A stretch of 64,000 bases of DNA, taken from CAYVSF01 sp046482855. GTDB taxonomy: Bacteria > Bacteroidota > Bacteroidia > Bacteroidales > UBA12077. Made by a program: the position numbers and the translations under genes. The notes under the pieces were generated by a model. That model did not search any database and was not told the DNA's origin. It saw nothing but the letters and a program-made list of their open reading frames with translations. Below are positions 33,514 to 42,433 of this stretch, in pieces. Location: positions 1-64,000 of the forward strand of contig JAWOEH010000127.1 of NCBI GenBank assembly GCA_046482855.1, given 5' to 3'. Within the stretch, counting starts at the first letter, position 1. Every line of letters starts with the position of its first letter.

Positions 33514-36330
33514 ATGTTACGAAAACTTTTTTTAATTGCATTTGTCTTTTTCTTTCTCGTGCTCCATTCATTGGGACAGGAATCCGCTTGGTTACATAAG
33601 CTATCATCGGTAGTGGACAGTTTAGAAACTAAGCAGGAAATTTCAAAAGAAAGGGTAGAAGAGTGGCTGAGAAGGGCTGATTCACTCTTGCAGTTTAGTC
33701 CCTACGATGCAAACGAGAACGCTAAATTTCATTACAGGTTTGGCGAGTTGGCCTTTAAAAATGGAGCTTATAAACAAGCTTACTCCTTTTGGGAGGCCTT
33801 TCTGGAACTTGAGGATGATACCCAACTTGTTGATAAAGATGTAGCCACAGCTCATTATTATTTGGGATTGTTATACCAATGGTTTGCGGATTATGAGCTG
33901 GCTCTGTTAAGTTATAAAAAAGCTTTAAGTTACCTCGGTGATGAAGCTGATGATCAGAATGTAAAAGCTGGCGTGTTGAGAGGGTTGGGCAATTTATACT
34001 TTCAATGGAACGAAACAGATGAGGCCATTTCCTATTATCGTCAATCTCTTGGCCTGTACCAAGTGTTAAGCGATACATCAGGTATTGCTAAGTGTTATAA
34101 TAACATGGGACGAATATTCACCGACAAGGGTGAATATGCAAAAGGCCTGGAATTGTTGAACTCTTCTTTATCTATTAAGCGCAACAATGGCGATTTTGTA
34201 GGCATGTTTAATACCTACATTAACATGGGACGAGCTTATCAACGACAGGACAGTACTGAAAGGGCGCGCAATTATTTTCAATTGGCCAACGAATTGGCCG
34301 AATATCTTGACAATGATTTGCTTTTAGCCGAGGTAAACAGTTATCTGGGAAACCTGGCTGCCGATCAGGCTCAGTTGGATTCTGCAGTTGTGTATTATGA
34401 GAAAAGTTTGGATTATTCTGATTCGACTCACTATCAGCGATGGCTCATTGAAGGCCATCGTGCCTTAGCACGCATATGGGAAAAACAAGGCGATTTCCAG
34501 AAATCTCTTCAACATTACAAAACCTATAAGCTTTACGAAGATTCGGTTTTCAATGAGGATACCCGTTTCTTGATTGAAGCTTATCGCAATGAAACTTTAG
34601 GTTTGAGAGAAGAGAAACAAATGATTGTAAAAGAGAAGACTATAGAGAAACAGCGGTGGTTAATTGCCAGTGTTTTTCTCTTGCTACTTTTTAGTCTGCT
34701 TTTTGTGTTTCTCCTGTTTCGTCAAAATAAACTCATTAGTCGCAAGAGTAAAAAAATGGTCAAAATCAACCAGGAGCTGGATGCCCGCGTTAAGGAGCGC
34801 ACAAAAACGCTACAGATGACCCAGTATGCTGTTGATATGGCAACTGATCCAATTTTTGTCGTACAAATAGAGGGCGTCATTTCGTATTGCAATGAAGCTA
34901 CACTTTTTCTTCTGGGTTATAATAGAAATGAAATTAGAGGGTTAAAGTTTTTTGATATTGTAAAAGATCTAACAGAAGAGTTATGGAATGAGTATGCGCG
35001 ACATATTCTTCAACGAGGATCTTACACACTTGAATTGGTTTTTGTGTCACAGAGCGACGATCTTATTACCATGGAAGTGGCGTTTAATGCACGCATATAC
35101 CAAGAGGAGCAACAGATTTATGCTTTCTGCCGCAACATGGAGGAGCGCAAAAAACAAGAACACTTGCTTTTGGAGGCGAAAGATAGGGCTGAACGAAGCG
35201 ATCGACTTAAGTCGGCATTTTTAGCCAACATGTCCCATGAGATACGAACACCTCTTAATGCCATTGTGGGGTTTTCCGATCTTTTAGCCCGGGATAAGCT
35301 CCACAAATTTAGCCGTGAACAAATTGTTGATATCATTAAATCTAATAGTCAGGATTTGATTACGTTAATTAACGATATCATTGACTTTTCCATGATCGAA
35401 GCCAACCAGCTTGCTGTAGACAAACGATTGCACTTTGTATTGCCTATGCTGGAAGAGTTGATATGGGTGTATACCAAACGTAATGAAGAGCGGGATAAAA
35501 AACCCATCGAGCTACGTTTGCACACACCTTCAAATGCCAAATTTTACGCCTTGTATACCGATAAGAGCCGACTTCGCCAAGTATTGAGTAACTTATTGGA
35601 TAATGCATTAAAATTTACCAATAAAGGGTTTATTGAACTGGGGTTTCAGCTCCTTTCGCATGGAGGTAGAAAAATGATGCGCTTGTATGTGAAAGATACC
35701 GGCTCCGGAATTGCGCAGGAGGATCAGCAAGCCGTTTTTCAAAGATTTTATAAGCTAGATGAGGTGAGCAAGGCAGCTTTACGGGGAACAGGACTGGGTT
35801 TAGCAATTAGTAAGCGATTAGTTGGATTGCTGGATGGATCAATGGGTTTAGTGTCCAAAAAAGGTGAAGGAAGTACCTTCTATATAGATGTTCCCTATCA
35901 GTATATGAATGAGAATGTAATGCCGACAATCCGGCTAAACAGTCGGTCTTCTTCAGTTTTGGCAGGGAAGACTTTGCTAATTGTTGAGGACGATAAAGCT
36001 AACTTCATGTTGCTGGAAGCACTCCTAAAACCGGCTAAAGTCAAAATACTGCATCTTGCCAATGGGAGCGACGTATTACCCTACATGCAGCGTCATCGTC
36101 ATCAGGTAGATGCTGTTTTGTTGGATATTCAGTTGCCGGGAATGAATGGAGACCAGGTGGCTCATAAACTAAAAGGGCTTTATCCGGATCTTCCCTTGGT
36201 GGCCCAAACTGCTTATGGAAGTAAATACCAGGACGAAAAGAATACACAGCTGTTCGATAGTTTTCTGTATAAACCTATCGATAAGGCGGAGTTGCTACAT
36301 ACCTTATCCGCGGTTTTGACTAAGCAATAA
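33514..36330 (+). CDS. TPR-containing hybrid sensor histidine kinase
   Basis: 938 residues. Order: signal peptide (1-21), tetratricopeptide repeats (about 55-350), membrane helix (about 383-403), coiled coil, PAS domain (about 435-545), HisKA with phospho-accepting His575 in [11 protein letters not shown], HATPase (about 680-795, with DNALKFT and GTGLGLAISKRL), and a C-terminal receiver domain with Asp871 in AVLLDIQLPG. There is no DNA-binding output, so phosphate must pass to another protein. The TPR part is probably periplasmic and resembles the TPR parts of the two SpoIIE phosphatases in this window. The gene stands alone, divergent from the TetR operon. Confidence 0.9.
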   Translation: MLRKLFLIAFVFFFLVLHSLGQESAWLHKLSSVVDSLETKQEISKERVEEWLRRADSLLQFSPYDANENAKFHYRFGELAFKNGAYKQAYSFWEAFLELEDDTQLVDKDVATAHYYLGLLYQWFADYELALLSYKKALSYLGDEADDQNVKAGVLRGLGNLYFQWNETDEAISYYRQSLGLYQVLSDTSGIAKCYNNMGRIFTDKGEYAKGLELLNSSLSIKRNNGDFVGMFNTYINMGRAYQRQDSTERARNYFQLANELAEYLDNDLLLAEVNSYLGNLAADQAQLDSAVVYYEKSLDYSDSTHYQRWLIEGHRALARIWEKQGDFQKSLQHYKTYKLYEDSVFNEDTRFLIEAYRNETLGLREEKQMIVKEKTIEKQRWLIASVFLLLLFSLLFVFLLFRQNKLISRKSKKMVKINQELDARVKERTKTLQMTQYAVDMATDPIFVVQIEGVISYCNEATLFLLGYNRNEIRGLKFFDIVKDLTEELWNEYARHILQRGSYTLELVFVSQSDDLITMEVAFNARIYQEEQQIYAFCRNMEERKKQEHLLLEAKDRAERSDRLKSAFLANMSHEIRTPLNAIVGFSDLLARDKLHKFSREQIVDIIKSNSQDLITLINDIIDFSMIEANQLAVDKRLHFVLPMLEELIWVYTKRNEERDKKPIELRLHTPSNAKFYALYTDKSRLRQVLSNLLDNALKFTNKGFIELGFQLLSHGGRKMMRLYVKDTGSGIAQEDQQAVFQRFYKLDEVSKAALRGTGLGLAISKRLVGLLDGSMGLVSKKGEGSTFYIDVPYQYMNENVMPTIRLNSRSSSVLAGKTLLIVEDDKANFMLLEALLKPAKVKILHLANGSDVLPYMQRHRHQVDAVLLDIQLPGMNGDQVAHKLKGLYPDLPLVAQTAYGSKYQDEKNTQLFDSFLYKPIDKAELLHTLSAVLTKQ

Positions 36331-36494
36331 TACAGCATCTTTATACAATTTTCCTGTCTGATATACAATAAGTAAAAACCAACTCTTCTTAGAAAGGAAA
36401 ATGCACCGATTGTTTTGAAAACAAAGCCCAGGCCTACTGTATGGCGAGAATTGTGCCGCTGTCAAAAATATTCGTAACAATAGTTCGATTCTTC

Positions 36495-36524
36495 TGTAAC
36501 TTTCCGACAACACTAACCGTCGTA
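36495..36524 (+). promoter_or_regulatory. Putative ECF-sigma promoter
   Basis: TGTAAC (36495-36500), a 17-base spacer, then CGTCGTA (36518-36524). The -35 AAC and -10 CGTC elements resemble ECF-type promoters. It lies 21 bases upstream of the ECF sigma start, which suggests autoregulation. Confidence 0.45.
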
Positions 36525-36545
36525 CCAACGAAAATAAGCAGCTAC

Positions 36546-37031
36546 ATGACCCTAAATGATTACAATGATTGCGTAAATTCACATGCTGATGGTGTTTATA
36601 GGTTTATCCTAAAGCATGTGAGCGATAACGATCTTGCTCAGGATATTGTGCAGGAGAGTTTTGAAAAGTTGTGGATGAAGTTGGATGAAGTGACAGCTTC
36701 AAAGGCCAAGTCCTATCTCTTTACCACAGCCTACCATACAATGATTGATTATATCCGGAAAAATAAACGGATAACTTCTATGGAATCAGTTTCTATTATA
36801 GAGCCATCTTTAACAGATAGCTATACTGATTTAAGTGAAGTATTAAACGAAGGATTGTCTCGGTTGCCCGAAGTGCAAAGGAGCGTTGTTCTGTTACGCG
36901 ATTACGAAGGATATTCCTATGAGGAAATTGCACAGATTACAGCGCTTACAACCTCTCAGGTAAAAGTATATATTTATCGGGGTCGACTTGCGCTTAGAAA
37001 GTTTATTGGGCACTTAGAAGCCATTATTTAA
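36546..37031 (+). CDS. ECF-type RNA polymerase sigma factor
   Basis: 161 residues from the ATG at 36546 (MTLNDYNDC). An upstream in-frame ATG at 36441 would add a 35-residue tail without family character and would swallow the promoter. Region 2 reads YRFILKHVSDNDLAQDIVQE, SFEKLWMKL; region 4 reads LSRLPEVQRSVVLLRDYEGY, SYEEIAQITALTTSQVKVYI, YRGRLALRKF. The size and absence of regions 1 and 3 define an extracytoplasmic function sigma factor. It lies 12 bases upstream of a membrane-anchored anti-sigma-like gene and an outer-membrane barrel gene. Confidence 0.92.
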   Translation: MTLNDYNDCVNSHADGVYRFILKHVSDNDLAQDIVQESFEKLWMKLDEVTASKAKSYLFTTAYHTMIDYIRKNKRITSMESVSIIEPSLTDSYTDLSEVLNEGLSRLPEVQRSVVLLRDYEGYSYEEIAQITALTTSQVKVYIYRGRLALRKFIGHLEAII

Positions 37032-37043
37032 TAAGAGGAAGGT

Positions 37044-38180
37044 ATGAAAATTTCGAAAGAAAATTATGAAGCTATCGCCATTGATTATCTGGATGGTAGT
37101 CTCGATAAACAAAGCCGGGAGGCCTTTGAAGCTTTCCTACATCAACATCCCGATATTGCGGAGGAGGTCTCTTTGCTTTCGGATGTTCCCTTTGATCTGA
37201 AAGAGGAGCTTCAAGCTGAACAAGTGCCTAAGGAGCTTTTGCTGAAGGACTCTACACTTGTTGCCGAGGATGGAGCCGATGTTTTGGATGATATATGTAT
37301 TGATATTATTGAAGGCAACTATAACGAAGAGGACGCCAATAGAATTGAAAAACGATTATTGGCTAAGGAACGGTCGAGAAAACGACTAATGACCTATCGA
37401 AATACTATTGCAGTCCCCGATTATAGTCTAGCGTTTCCGGATAAATCAAGGTTGTTTCATCAGAGTCGGTTAGGGAGATTCCAAAAGAAAACGCTGCGGT
37501 ATGCACTTTTAGGTGCCGCAGCATCGGTGGTTATAATGTTGGGAATTAAGCAATTAAGTCAGCATGACGAAATACTGCCCGTTAAAGGTTCCCACATAGT
37601 AGCTGATGCGACCACTAAATCAGACAATAAAGAAATCAGCAAAGAAACCTCGACTGAAGTTGGGGAAAATGAAGAGAATTCTGCATCGTTGAAAAAGGGA
37701 AATGCCGCTAAATCGTCTGAAGAAAGTAACAAAGGAAAAAAAGTGGAGCAATCGGCGCCAAGGAAAAGCACAACAAATAATTCCCGGCCTGTAATAAAAA
37801 TTCGGACACAGGATCCTGTTATGTTGGCAAAAGCTCCTAAAATACAAGTAGATATTGATCACGATAAGGCTCAGTTGCCCCGTTTGGCATCTGTTCCACG
37901 GGTTGAGAGAACCGTTGTGGAACCAACGCTATCAACTGATATTGGTTTGACAGAGGCGCTTGCCGTTAATATTAACAAATATGTTTTTCAGAAAGATCCT
38001 CAAAGTCCTGAGGCTAAGCGCCTCTCTGTGTGGGATGTGGCTCATTTGGGTGTAAACGGGGTTAACAAGCTTACCGGGACAAATATGGAATTAGAACGTA
38101 AATATGATGACCATGGCAAGATGGTGGAACTGGCCTTTCACTCTAAAGTTTTCAGTTACGAGAAGAAAAAGAGTAATTGA
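37044..38180 (+). CDS. Probable membrane-anchored anti-sigma factor
   Basis: 378 residues. The cytosolic N-terminus (NYEAIAIDYLDGSLDKQSRE, AFEAFLHQHPDIAEEV) resembles the anti-sigma N-terminal helix bundle of Bacteroidota, without a visible zinc-binding HxxxCxxC. One membrane helix (about 151-169, ALLGAAASVVIMLGI) follows, then a lysine/serine-rich low-complexity periplasmic linker (about 185-250) and a small C-terminal region (about 300-378). It should hold the ECF sigma factor at the membrane. No closer function can be read; the linker is biased towards K, E, S and N. Confidence 0.75.
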   Translation: MKISKENYEAIAIDYLDGSLDKQSREAFEAFLHQHPDIAEEVSLLSDVPFDLKEELQAEQVPKELLLKDSTLVAEDGADVLDDICIDIIEGNYNEEDANRIEKRLLAKERSRKRLMTYRNTIAVPDYSLAFPDKSRLFHQSRLGRFQKKTLRYALLGAAASVVIMLGIKQLSQHDEILPVKGSHIVADATTKSDNKEISKETSTEVGENEENSASLKKGNAAKSSEESNKGKKVEQSAPRKSTTNNSRPVIKIRTQDPVMLAKAPKIQVDIDHDKAQLPRLASVPRVERTVVEPTLSTDIGLTEALAVNINKYVFQKDPQSPEAKRLSVWDVAHLGVNGVNKLTGTNMELERKYDDHGKMVELAFHSKVFSYEKKKSN

Positions 38181-38234
38181 TTGTAACATTTTCCACCTCT
38201 CGCCGTCTTATGAAAAAATTAAAAAGATAAAGAT

Positions 38235-39116
38235 ATGAAAAGGATACTATTATTAGCATTAGTTTTAAGTTTAGGTTTAAACTTAGTTGCACAGGAAAAG
38301 GCTGATACAATTGATATTTGGCTGGGAAAACGTTTAGTTCGTATTGTAAAAGATGGAGAGACAACCATAAAAATGCAAAAAACTGACGATGGAGACTGGG
38401 AAGAGCTTTATGAGGAAGATATTCTTTCTCAATTCGAAGATGATGACGACAGAACTGCTGTTTATACCCAGAAGCGAAGGATTTTGTTTGATGGTAACTG
38501 GGCAGGATTTGAGCTTGGGTTGAATAATTATGTGGATAAAGATTTTTCTTTTTCACGTACCGGGGATGATGCTTTTATGGATCTGAATACCGGAAAATCG
38601 TGGAATGTGAATATTAACGTGGCCGATATTGGTATAAACCTATACAAAGGGAAGGTTGGTCTTGTTTCAGGGATAGGGTTTGAGTTTTTCGATTACAAAT
38701 TTGATGATAATTCTATGACCCTGGCCAAAGAGAACGGAGTGGTAGTACCCGATTATGCCACATATGCCGATATGAGTTTAATGAAAACTAAAATTACCAT
38801 GTCCTATCTTACAGTGCCCTTTTTGCTTGAGTGGCAAATACCTGTAGGATCTAATGATATTGTCGTTAATGGAGGTGTAGTTGGGGGCATGAAGCTTGGC
38901 TCACATACAAAAGTTGTTTACAAGGAGGGCGGGAACCGTCAAAAAGATAAAGTACGTGATGACTTCAATTTATCGCCATTTCGATATGGTTTTACGGCAC
39001 GGATAGGATATAATGACTGGAAGCTTTATGCAACCTACTATGCAGTGCCATTATTTGAAGAGGACAAAGGACCCGAATTGTTCCCTGTAGCTGCTGGGAT
39101 TTCGTTATCATTCTAG
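38235..39116 (+). CDS. Outer-membrane beta-barrel protein (PorT-like)
   Basis: 293 residues. The signal peptide (MKRILLLALVLSLGLNLVAQ) precedes an acidic N-terminal segment (about 22-80), then an eight-strand-type barrel: WAGFELGLNNYVDKDFSF, LYKGKVGLVSGIGFEFFDYK, YLTVPFLLEWQIP, FTARIGYNDWKLYATYYAVP, ending ISLSF. The YLTVP-FLLEWQ segment is characteristic of PorT/outer-membrane-beta-barrel proteins of Bacteroidota. It is third in the sigma/anti-sigma operon and may be a target or sensor of that stress circuit. Confidence 0.75.
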   Translation: MKRILLLALVLSLGLNLVAQEKADTIDIWLGKRLVRIVKDGETTIKMQKTDDGDWEELYEEDILSQFEDDDDRTAVYTQKRRILFDGNWAGFELGLNNYVDKDFSFSRTGDDAFMDLNTGKSWNVNINVADIGINLYKGKVGLVSGIGFEFFDYKFDDNSMTLAKENGVVVPDYATYADMSLMKTKITMSYLTVPFLLEWQIPVGSNDIVVNGGVVGGMKLGSHTKVVYKEGGNRQKDKVRDDFNLSPFRYGFTARIGYNDWKLYATYYAVPLFEEDKGPELFPVAAGISLSF

Positions 39117-39148
39117 ATTTTAATGACAACCGAAATATACGGGTCATT

Positions 39149-39178
39149 ACCACCTCCTTTTCAGGGGGTGGTTTTTTG
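39149..39178 (+). terminator. Rho-independent terminator of the sigma operon
   Basis: ACCACCTCC pairs with GGGGGTGGT (one G-T pair) around a short loop and is followed by TTTTTT. Confidence 0.8.
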
Positions 39179-39189
39179 TTGGCTTACCA

Positions 39190-39220
39190 TTGAGTTTATG
39201 AAGGGTATTAGGTATATTTG
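39190..39220 (+). promoter_or_regulatory. Putative promoter of the second TPR-phosphatase
   Basis: TTG (39190-39192), 20 bases, then TATATTTG (39213-39220), an exact TAnnTTTG box, 23 bases upstream of the ATG at 39243. Confidence 0.55.
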
Positions 39221-39242
39221 AACTACAAGCAAAATCAATCAA

Positions 39243-41423
39243 ATGAAAAATTTTCTTCTCTTTTCTCTTCTTCTTTTTGCTTCATCTTCACTCAATGCAC
39301 AGAATATAGATAGCCTGAAACGGCAGGTACTCGTTGCTACCTCGGCTTATGATAAAGCAAAGCTCTATATTAAGATAGCGAATAACCTGGAAGATAGTCA
39401 GGTGGATTCTTCTCGTTTTTATGCTCTAAAGGCAGTAAAGGTGCTAAAATCTTTAAAGGGCGATTCTGTCCTTAAACTTACATCTGAGGCCTATAATACT
39501 TTAGGAATTTGCGAAAACAATCAAGGCAACTATGGGAATGCCATTAACTATTTTTCAACGGCAGCCCGCTACGATAAACAAATGGAGGCCTTTGGCAAGG
39601 CAGCACAGAAATACGTGAATATAGCGATAATTTATAAAAACCAGGGAGAGCATTTTCGGGCCCTTCAATTGTACGATAGCTCCATGGTTCATGCTTCGAC
39701 GTATAGCGATACTTCCTTTATGGCTAGCATTTATTTAAATAAAGGGGTGCTTTATTACGAATTGGGTAATTATGATCAAGCATTAGCCTTTTACCTAAAG
39801 GCAGAAACGCTATTTACAAAGCTTGAAGAAATTGAGAATCTTGCTATTCTCAGGTATAATCTTGGTCTTATCTTTCATGAACAAAATAACGAGGCGTTGG
39901 CAACGTCTAATTTTCAATCTGCAAAGGGACTTTTCGATTCTCTTGGGAATCGGTATGGCGTGGCCTATTGTTATACGAGTCTGGGCGATGTTTATCGGGC
40001 ATCTGGTGCTTACGCAAAGGCAATTGACTTCTACAACCATGCCTATGAAATTCATGAAGATCTTTCAAATAAACAGGGGATGGCCGAAGCCTTTATCCAA
40101 ATTGGGCTAGTCTATTTTGAGCATGGTAAATATCCGAAGGCGGGCGACTTTTATCAGGAGGCATTCAACCTGAATGCACAAATTGACTACCCTAAAGGGA
40201 AAGCCATCGCTTTGCGCAATCGGGGGCATATAGCTGTAAAGCAAGAAAAGTACCGGGAGGCTCGCCAGAAATACCATTCTGCTCTTCTTATTGCTGATGA
40301 ATTGGCCGATAATGCTTTGCTTCAGGATCTTCATCTTGATTTATCAGGGGTGTACAATAAGACACAAAACGTTGAAAAAGCATTTGCTCATTATAAGCAA
40401 TACATCTCTTTTCGCGATAGCATTGAAACGGCTGAGCTTGATGCGAGTATGACACGGCTGAAAGCCCGATATGATATTGATTCGAGAGAAAAAACCATTG
40501 AGAATTTGCAAGTAAAACAGAATATTCAGGAAGTGGAGAATCGCCGCCAACGTACGATTATTCGGTTCTCCATGGGCGTGGTGCTGATAATTGTGTTGTT
40601 TTTGGCTCTTCTTTTTAGGAAAAATAGAGAGATTCGGAACGTATATGAACAGCTTGTGTTAAAACAGAGCCAAATAAAGGGCAGTATTGATTATGCAAGC
40701 AAAATTCAGGCAGCTGTCCTTCCTCCTGAAAGTATTATTCATAAGCTTATACCTGATAGTTTTATCCTGTTTAAACCTCGGGATATTGTTAGTGGCGATT
40801 TTTACTGGATAGGTGAGCGTGAGGGTAAAGTGGCGGTAGCCGCAGTTGATTGTACCGGGCACGGTGTTCCCGGAGCTTTTATGAGCATGATGGGAATCTC
40901 TTTTTTGAATGAGGTGTTTATGAAGGGGGACTTTCAGGATGCAGGAGGATTGCTTACATTATTACGATCATATGTTAAAGAGGCTTTGCACCAAACAGAG
41001 GAGTATCCTGAAACCAAAGACGGGATGGATATTTCGTTAGTTATCATCGATCCAGAGAATCATGAGCTCCAGTTTTCCGGTGCTTATCGTCCAATGGTTT
41101 TATGTAAGGGACAGGAAGAGGTGTACCTTAAGGGTGATCGTATGCCCATTGGGATTCATTATAATGAAAAGGATCGTTTTTCTACGCATCGGCTCCATTA
41201 CACAGGAGGTGAAATGATCTATCTATTCTCTGATGGATATTCAGATCAGTTTGGTGGTCCCAGTGGAAGGAAGTTCCGGCTATCTCCATTTCGGGAATTG
41301 TTGCAGTCGGTCGCTATGCTTCCCGTGGCCTCTCAGAAAGCTATATTGCAGCATGAGTTGGCTAAATGGCAAGGGGCTCATGAACAGATTGATGATATTC
41401 TGGTAATGGGTTTACGGTTATGA
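39243..41423 (+). CDS. TPR sensor with SpoIIE/PP2C-type phosphatase domain (paralogue)
   Basis: 726 residues with the same architecture as the protein at 5320-7605: signal peptide (1-20, ending NAQ), tetratricopeptide repeats (about 40-390), membrane helix (about 438-458), short linker (GSIDYASKIQAAVLPPESII) and SpoIIE phosphatase domain (about 510-726). Metal-site acids appear in SGDFYW, AVDCTGHGVPGAF, GMDISLVI and FSDGYSDQF. It lacks the long repeated coiled coil of its paralogue between membrane and phosphatase, so the two may couple signal to output differently. It is monocistronic with its own promoter, and no target anti-sigma or STAS protein is encoded nearby. Confidence 0.88.
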   Translation: MKNFLLFSLLLFASSSLNAQNIDSLKRQVLVATSAYDKAKLYIKIANNLEDSQVDSSRFYALKAVKVLKSLKGDSVLKLTSEAYNTLGICENNQGNYGNAINYFSTAARYDKQMEAFGKAAQKYVNIAIIYKNQGEHFRALQLYDSSMVHASTYSDTSFMASIYLNKGVLYYELGNYDQALAFYLKAETLFTKLEEIENLAILRYNLGLIFHEQNNEALATSNFQSAKGLFDSLGNRYGVAYCYTSLGDVYRASGAYAKAIDFYNHAYEIHEDLSNKQGMAEAFIQIGLVYFEHGKYPKAGDFYQEAFNLNAQIDYPKGKAIALRNRGHIAVKQEKYREARQKYHSALLIADELADNALLQDLHLDLSGVYNKTQNVEKAFAHYKQYISFRDSIETAELDASMTRLKARYDIDSREKTIENLQVKQNIQEVENRRQRTIIRFSMGVVLIIVLFLALLFRKNREIRNVYEQLVLKQSQIKGSIDYASKIQAAVLPPESIIHKLIPDSFILFKPRDIVSGDFYWIGEREGKVAVAAVDCTGHGVPGAFMSMMGISFLNEVFMKGDFQDAGGLLTLLRSYVKEALHQTEEYPETKDGMDISLVIIDPENHELQFSGAYRPMVLCKGQEEVYLKGDRMPIGIHYNEKDRFSTHRLHYTGGEMIYLFSDGYSDQFGGPSGRKFRLSPFRELLQSVAMLPVASQKAILQHELAKWQGAHEQIDDILVMGLRL

Positions 41424-41424
41424 T

Positions 41425-41452
41425 CTCCAAAAATATTGGAGTTGATTTTTTT
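41425..41452 (+). terminator. Weak terminator after the second TPR-phosphatase
   Basis: CTCCAA/TTGGAG stem followed by TTGATTTTTTT, directly after the stop codon. Nothing else was recognised in the remaining 160 bases before pepE. Confidence 0.45.
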
Positions 41453-41618
41453 GCGGATAAAAGATATTTTAAGAATTTTTAGCGGAGAATATACAGTTAT
41501 TACAAACTATCAGGCAATAGAGGCAAACTGTCGCAGTCAGAATCGCCCAATAGGTAGAGGCGAAGTGTGAATTTTTCTTTACATTTACCTCTTTAAATAA
41601 CTAAAACCATTTTTTGCT

Positions 41619-42332
41619 ATGAGATTATTGTTAATTAGTAATTCCACCATGGCAGGGCAAGAGTATCTTGAATATCCTATGCCCCATATTAAAGAGTTCT
41701 TGAACGGGAAAGTAAAAAAAGTACTTTTCGTGCCCTACGCTGCAGTAACCTTCAGCTATGATGAGTATCAGCAAAAAGTAGCTAAACGATTTAAAGAGCT
41801 TGGCGTTGAAGTAGATTCCATCCATTTATATGAGCCAAACAAACGCAAGGAAGCAGTACAAGATGCTGAGGCTATTGTTATTGGTGGTGGAAACACATTC
41901 CACTTGCTAAAAATGATGCAACAGGATGATATTTTGGAAACCATTCGCTACGAAGTGATGAAGGGGAAACCCTATATGGGATGGAGCGCAGGTTCAAATG
42001 TGGCATGTCCTACTATCTGCACAACAAATGATATGCCTATTGTGGAGCCCGAAAGTTTTCATGCCATTAACCTGATTCGATTTCAAATCAACCCACATTA
42101 CCTCGATGCACATCCCGACGGACACGCCGGTGAAACCCGGGAGCAGCGTATTGGCGAATTTTTGGTGGCCAATCCCTACATTTATGTGGCCGGACTTCGC
42201 GAAGGTTGCATCCTGAAAGTTGAGAATGCAAAAGTTGAATTAATTGGTGATAAACCCTTACGTGTGTTTAAACACGGTCAGGAACCCAAAGAAATACAGG
42301 TTGGAGGAGATTTTGATTTCCTTTTTGAATAA
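41619..42332 (+). CDS. pepE: Dipeptidase E (alpha-aspartyl dipeptidase, S51)
   Basis: 237 residues, no signal peptide. It follows the Salmonella PepE fold closely: VIGGGNTFHLLK, the nucleophile Ser123 in GWSAGSN, Asp138 in TTNDMPIV and His160 in NPHYLD, each three positions after the known triad Ser120-Asp135-His157. The enzyme cleaves Asp-X dipeptides in the cytosol. It is a single gene with a strong terminator downstream; no promoter was recognised. Confidence 0.93.
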   Translation: MRLLLISNSTMAGQEYLEYPMPHIKEFLNGKVKKVLFVPYAAVTFSYDEYQQKVAKRFKELGVEVDSIHLYEPNKRKEAVQDAEAIVIGGGNTFHLLKMMQQDDILETIRYEVMKGKPYMGWSAGSNVACPTICTTNDMPIVEPESFHAINLIRFQINPHYLDAHPDGHAGETREQRIGEFLVANPYIYVAGLREGCILKVENAKVELIGDKPLRVFKHGQEPKEIQVGGDFDFLFE

Positions 42333-42350
42333 AGAGTAATTGAGGATAAC

Positions 42351-42382
42351 AAAAAACCTGCTTTCATGAGCGGGTTTTTTTA
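42351..42382 (+). terminator. Rho-independent terminator of pepE
   Basis: AAAACCTGCT pairs with AGCGGGTTTT (one G-T pair) around TTCATG and is followed by a T run. Confidence 0.8.
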
Positions 42383-42433
42383 TACCTTGTATGCAGCAAT
42401 TTCTCAAACTCGTCGTTATTAAGGAAATCGTTT

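Noticed and set aside
36441..36545. N-terminal extension of the ECF sigma factor
   Set aside because: The extra 35 residues have no sigma character and overlap the putative ECF promoter; the start at 36546 gives a standard region 2 start.
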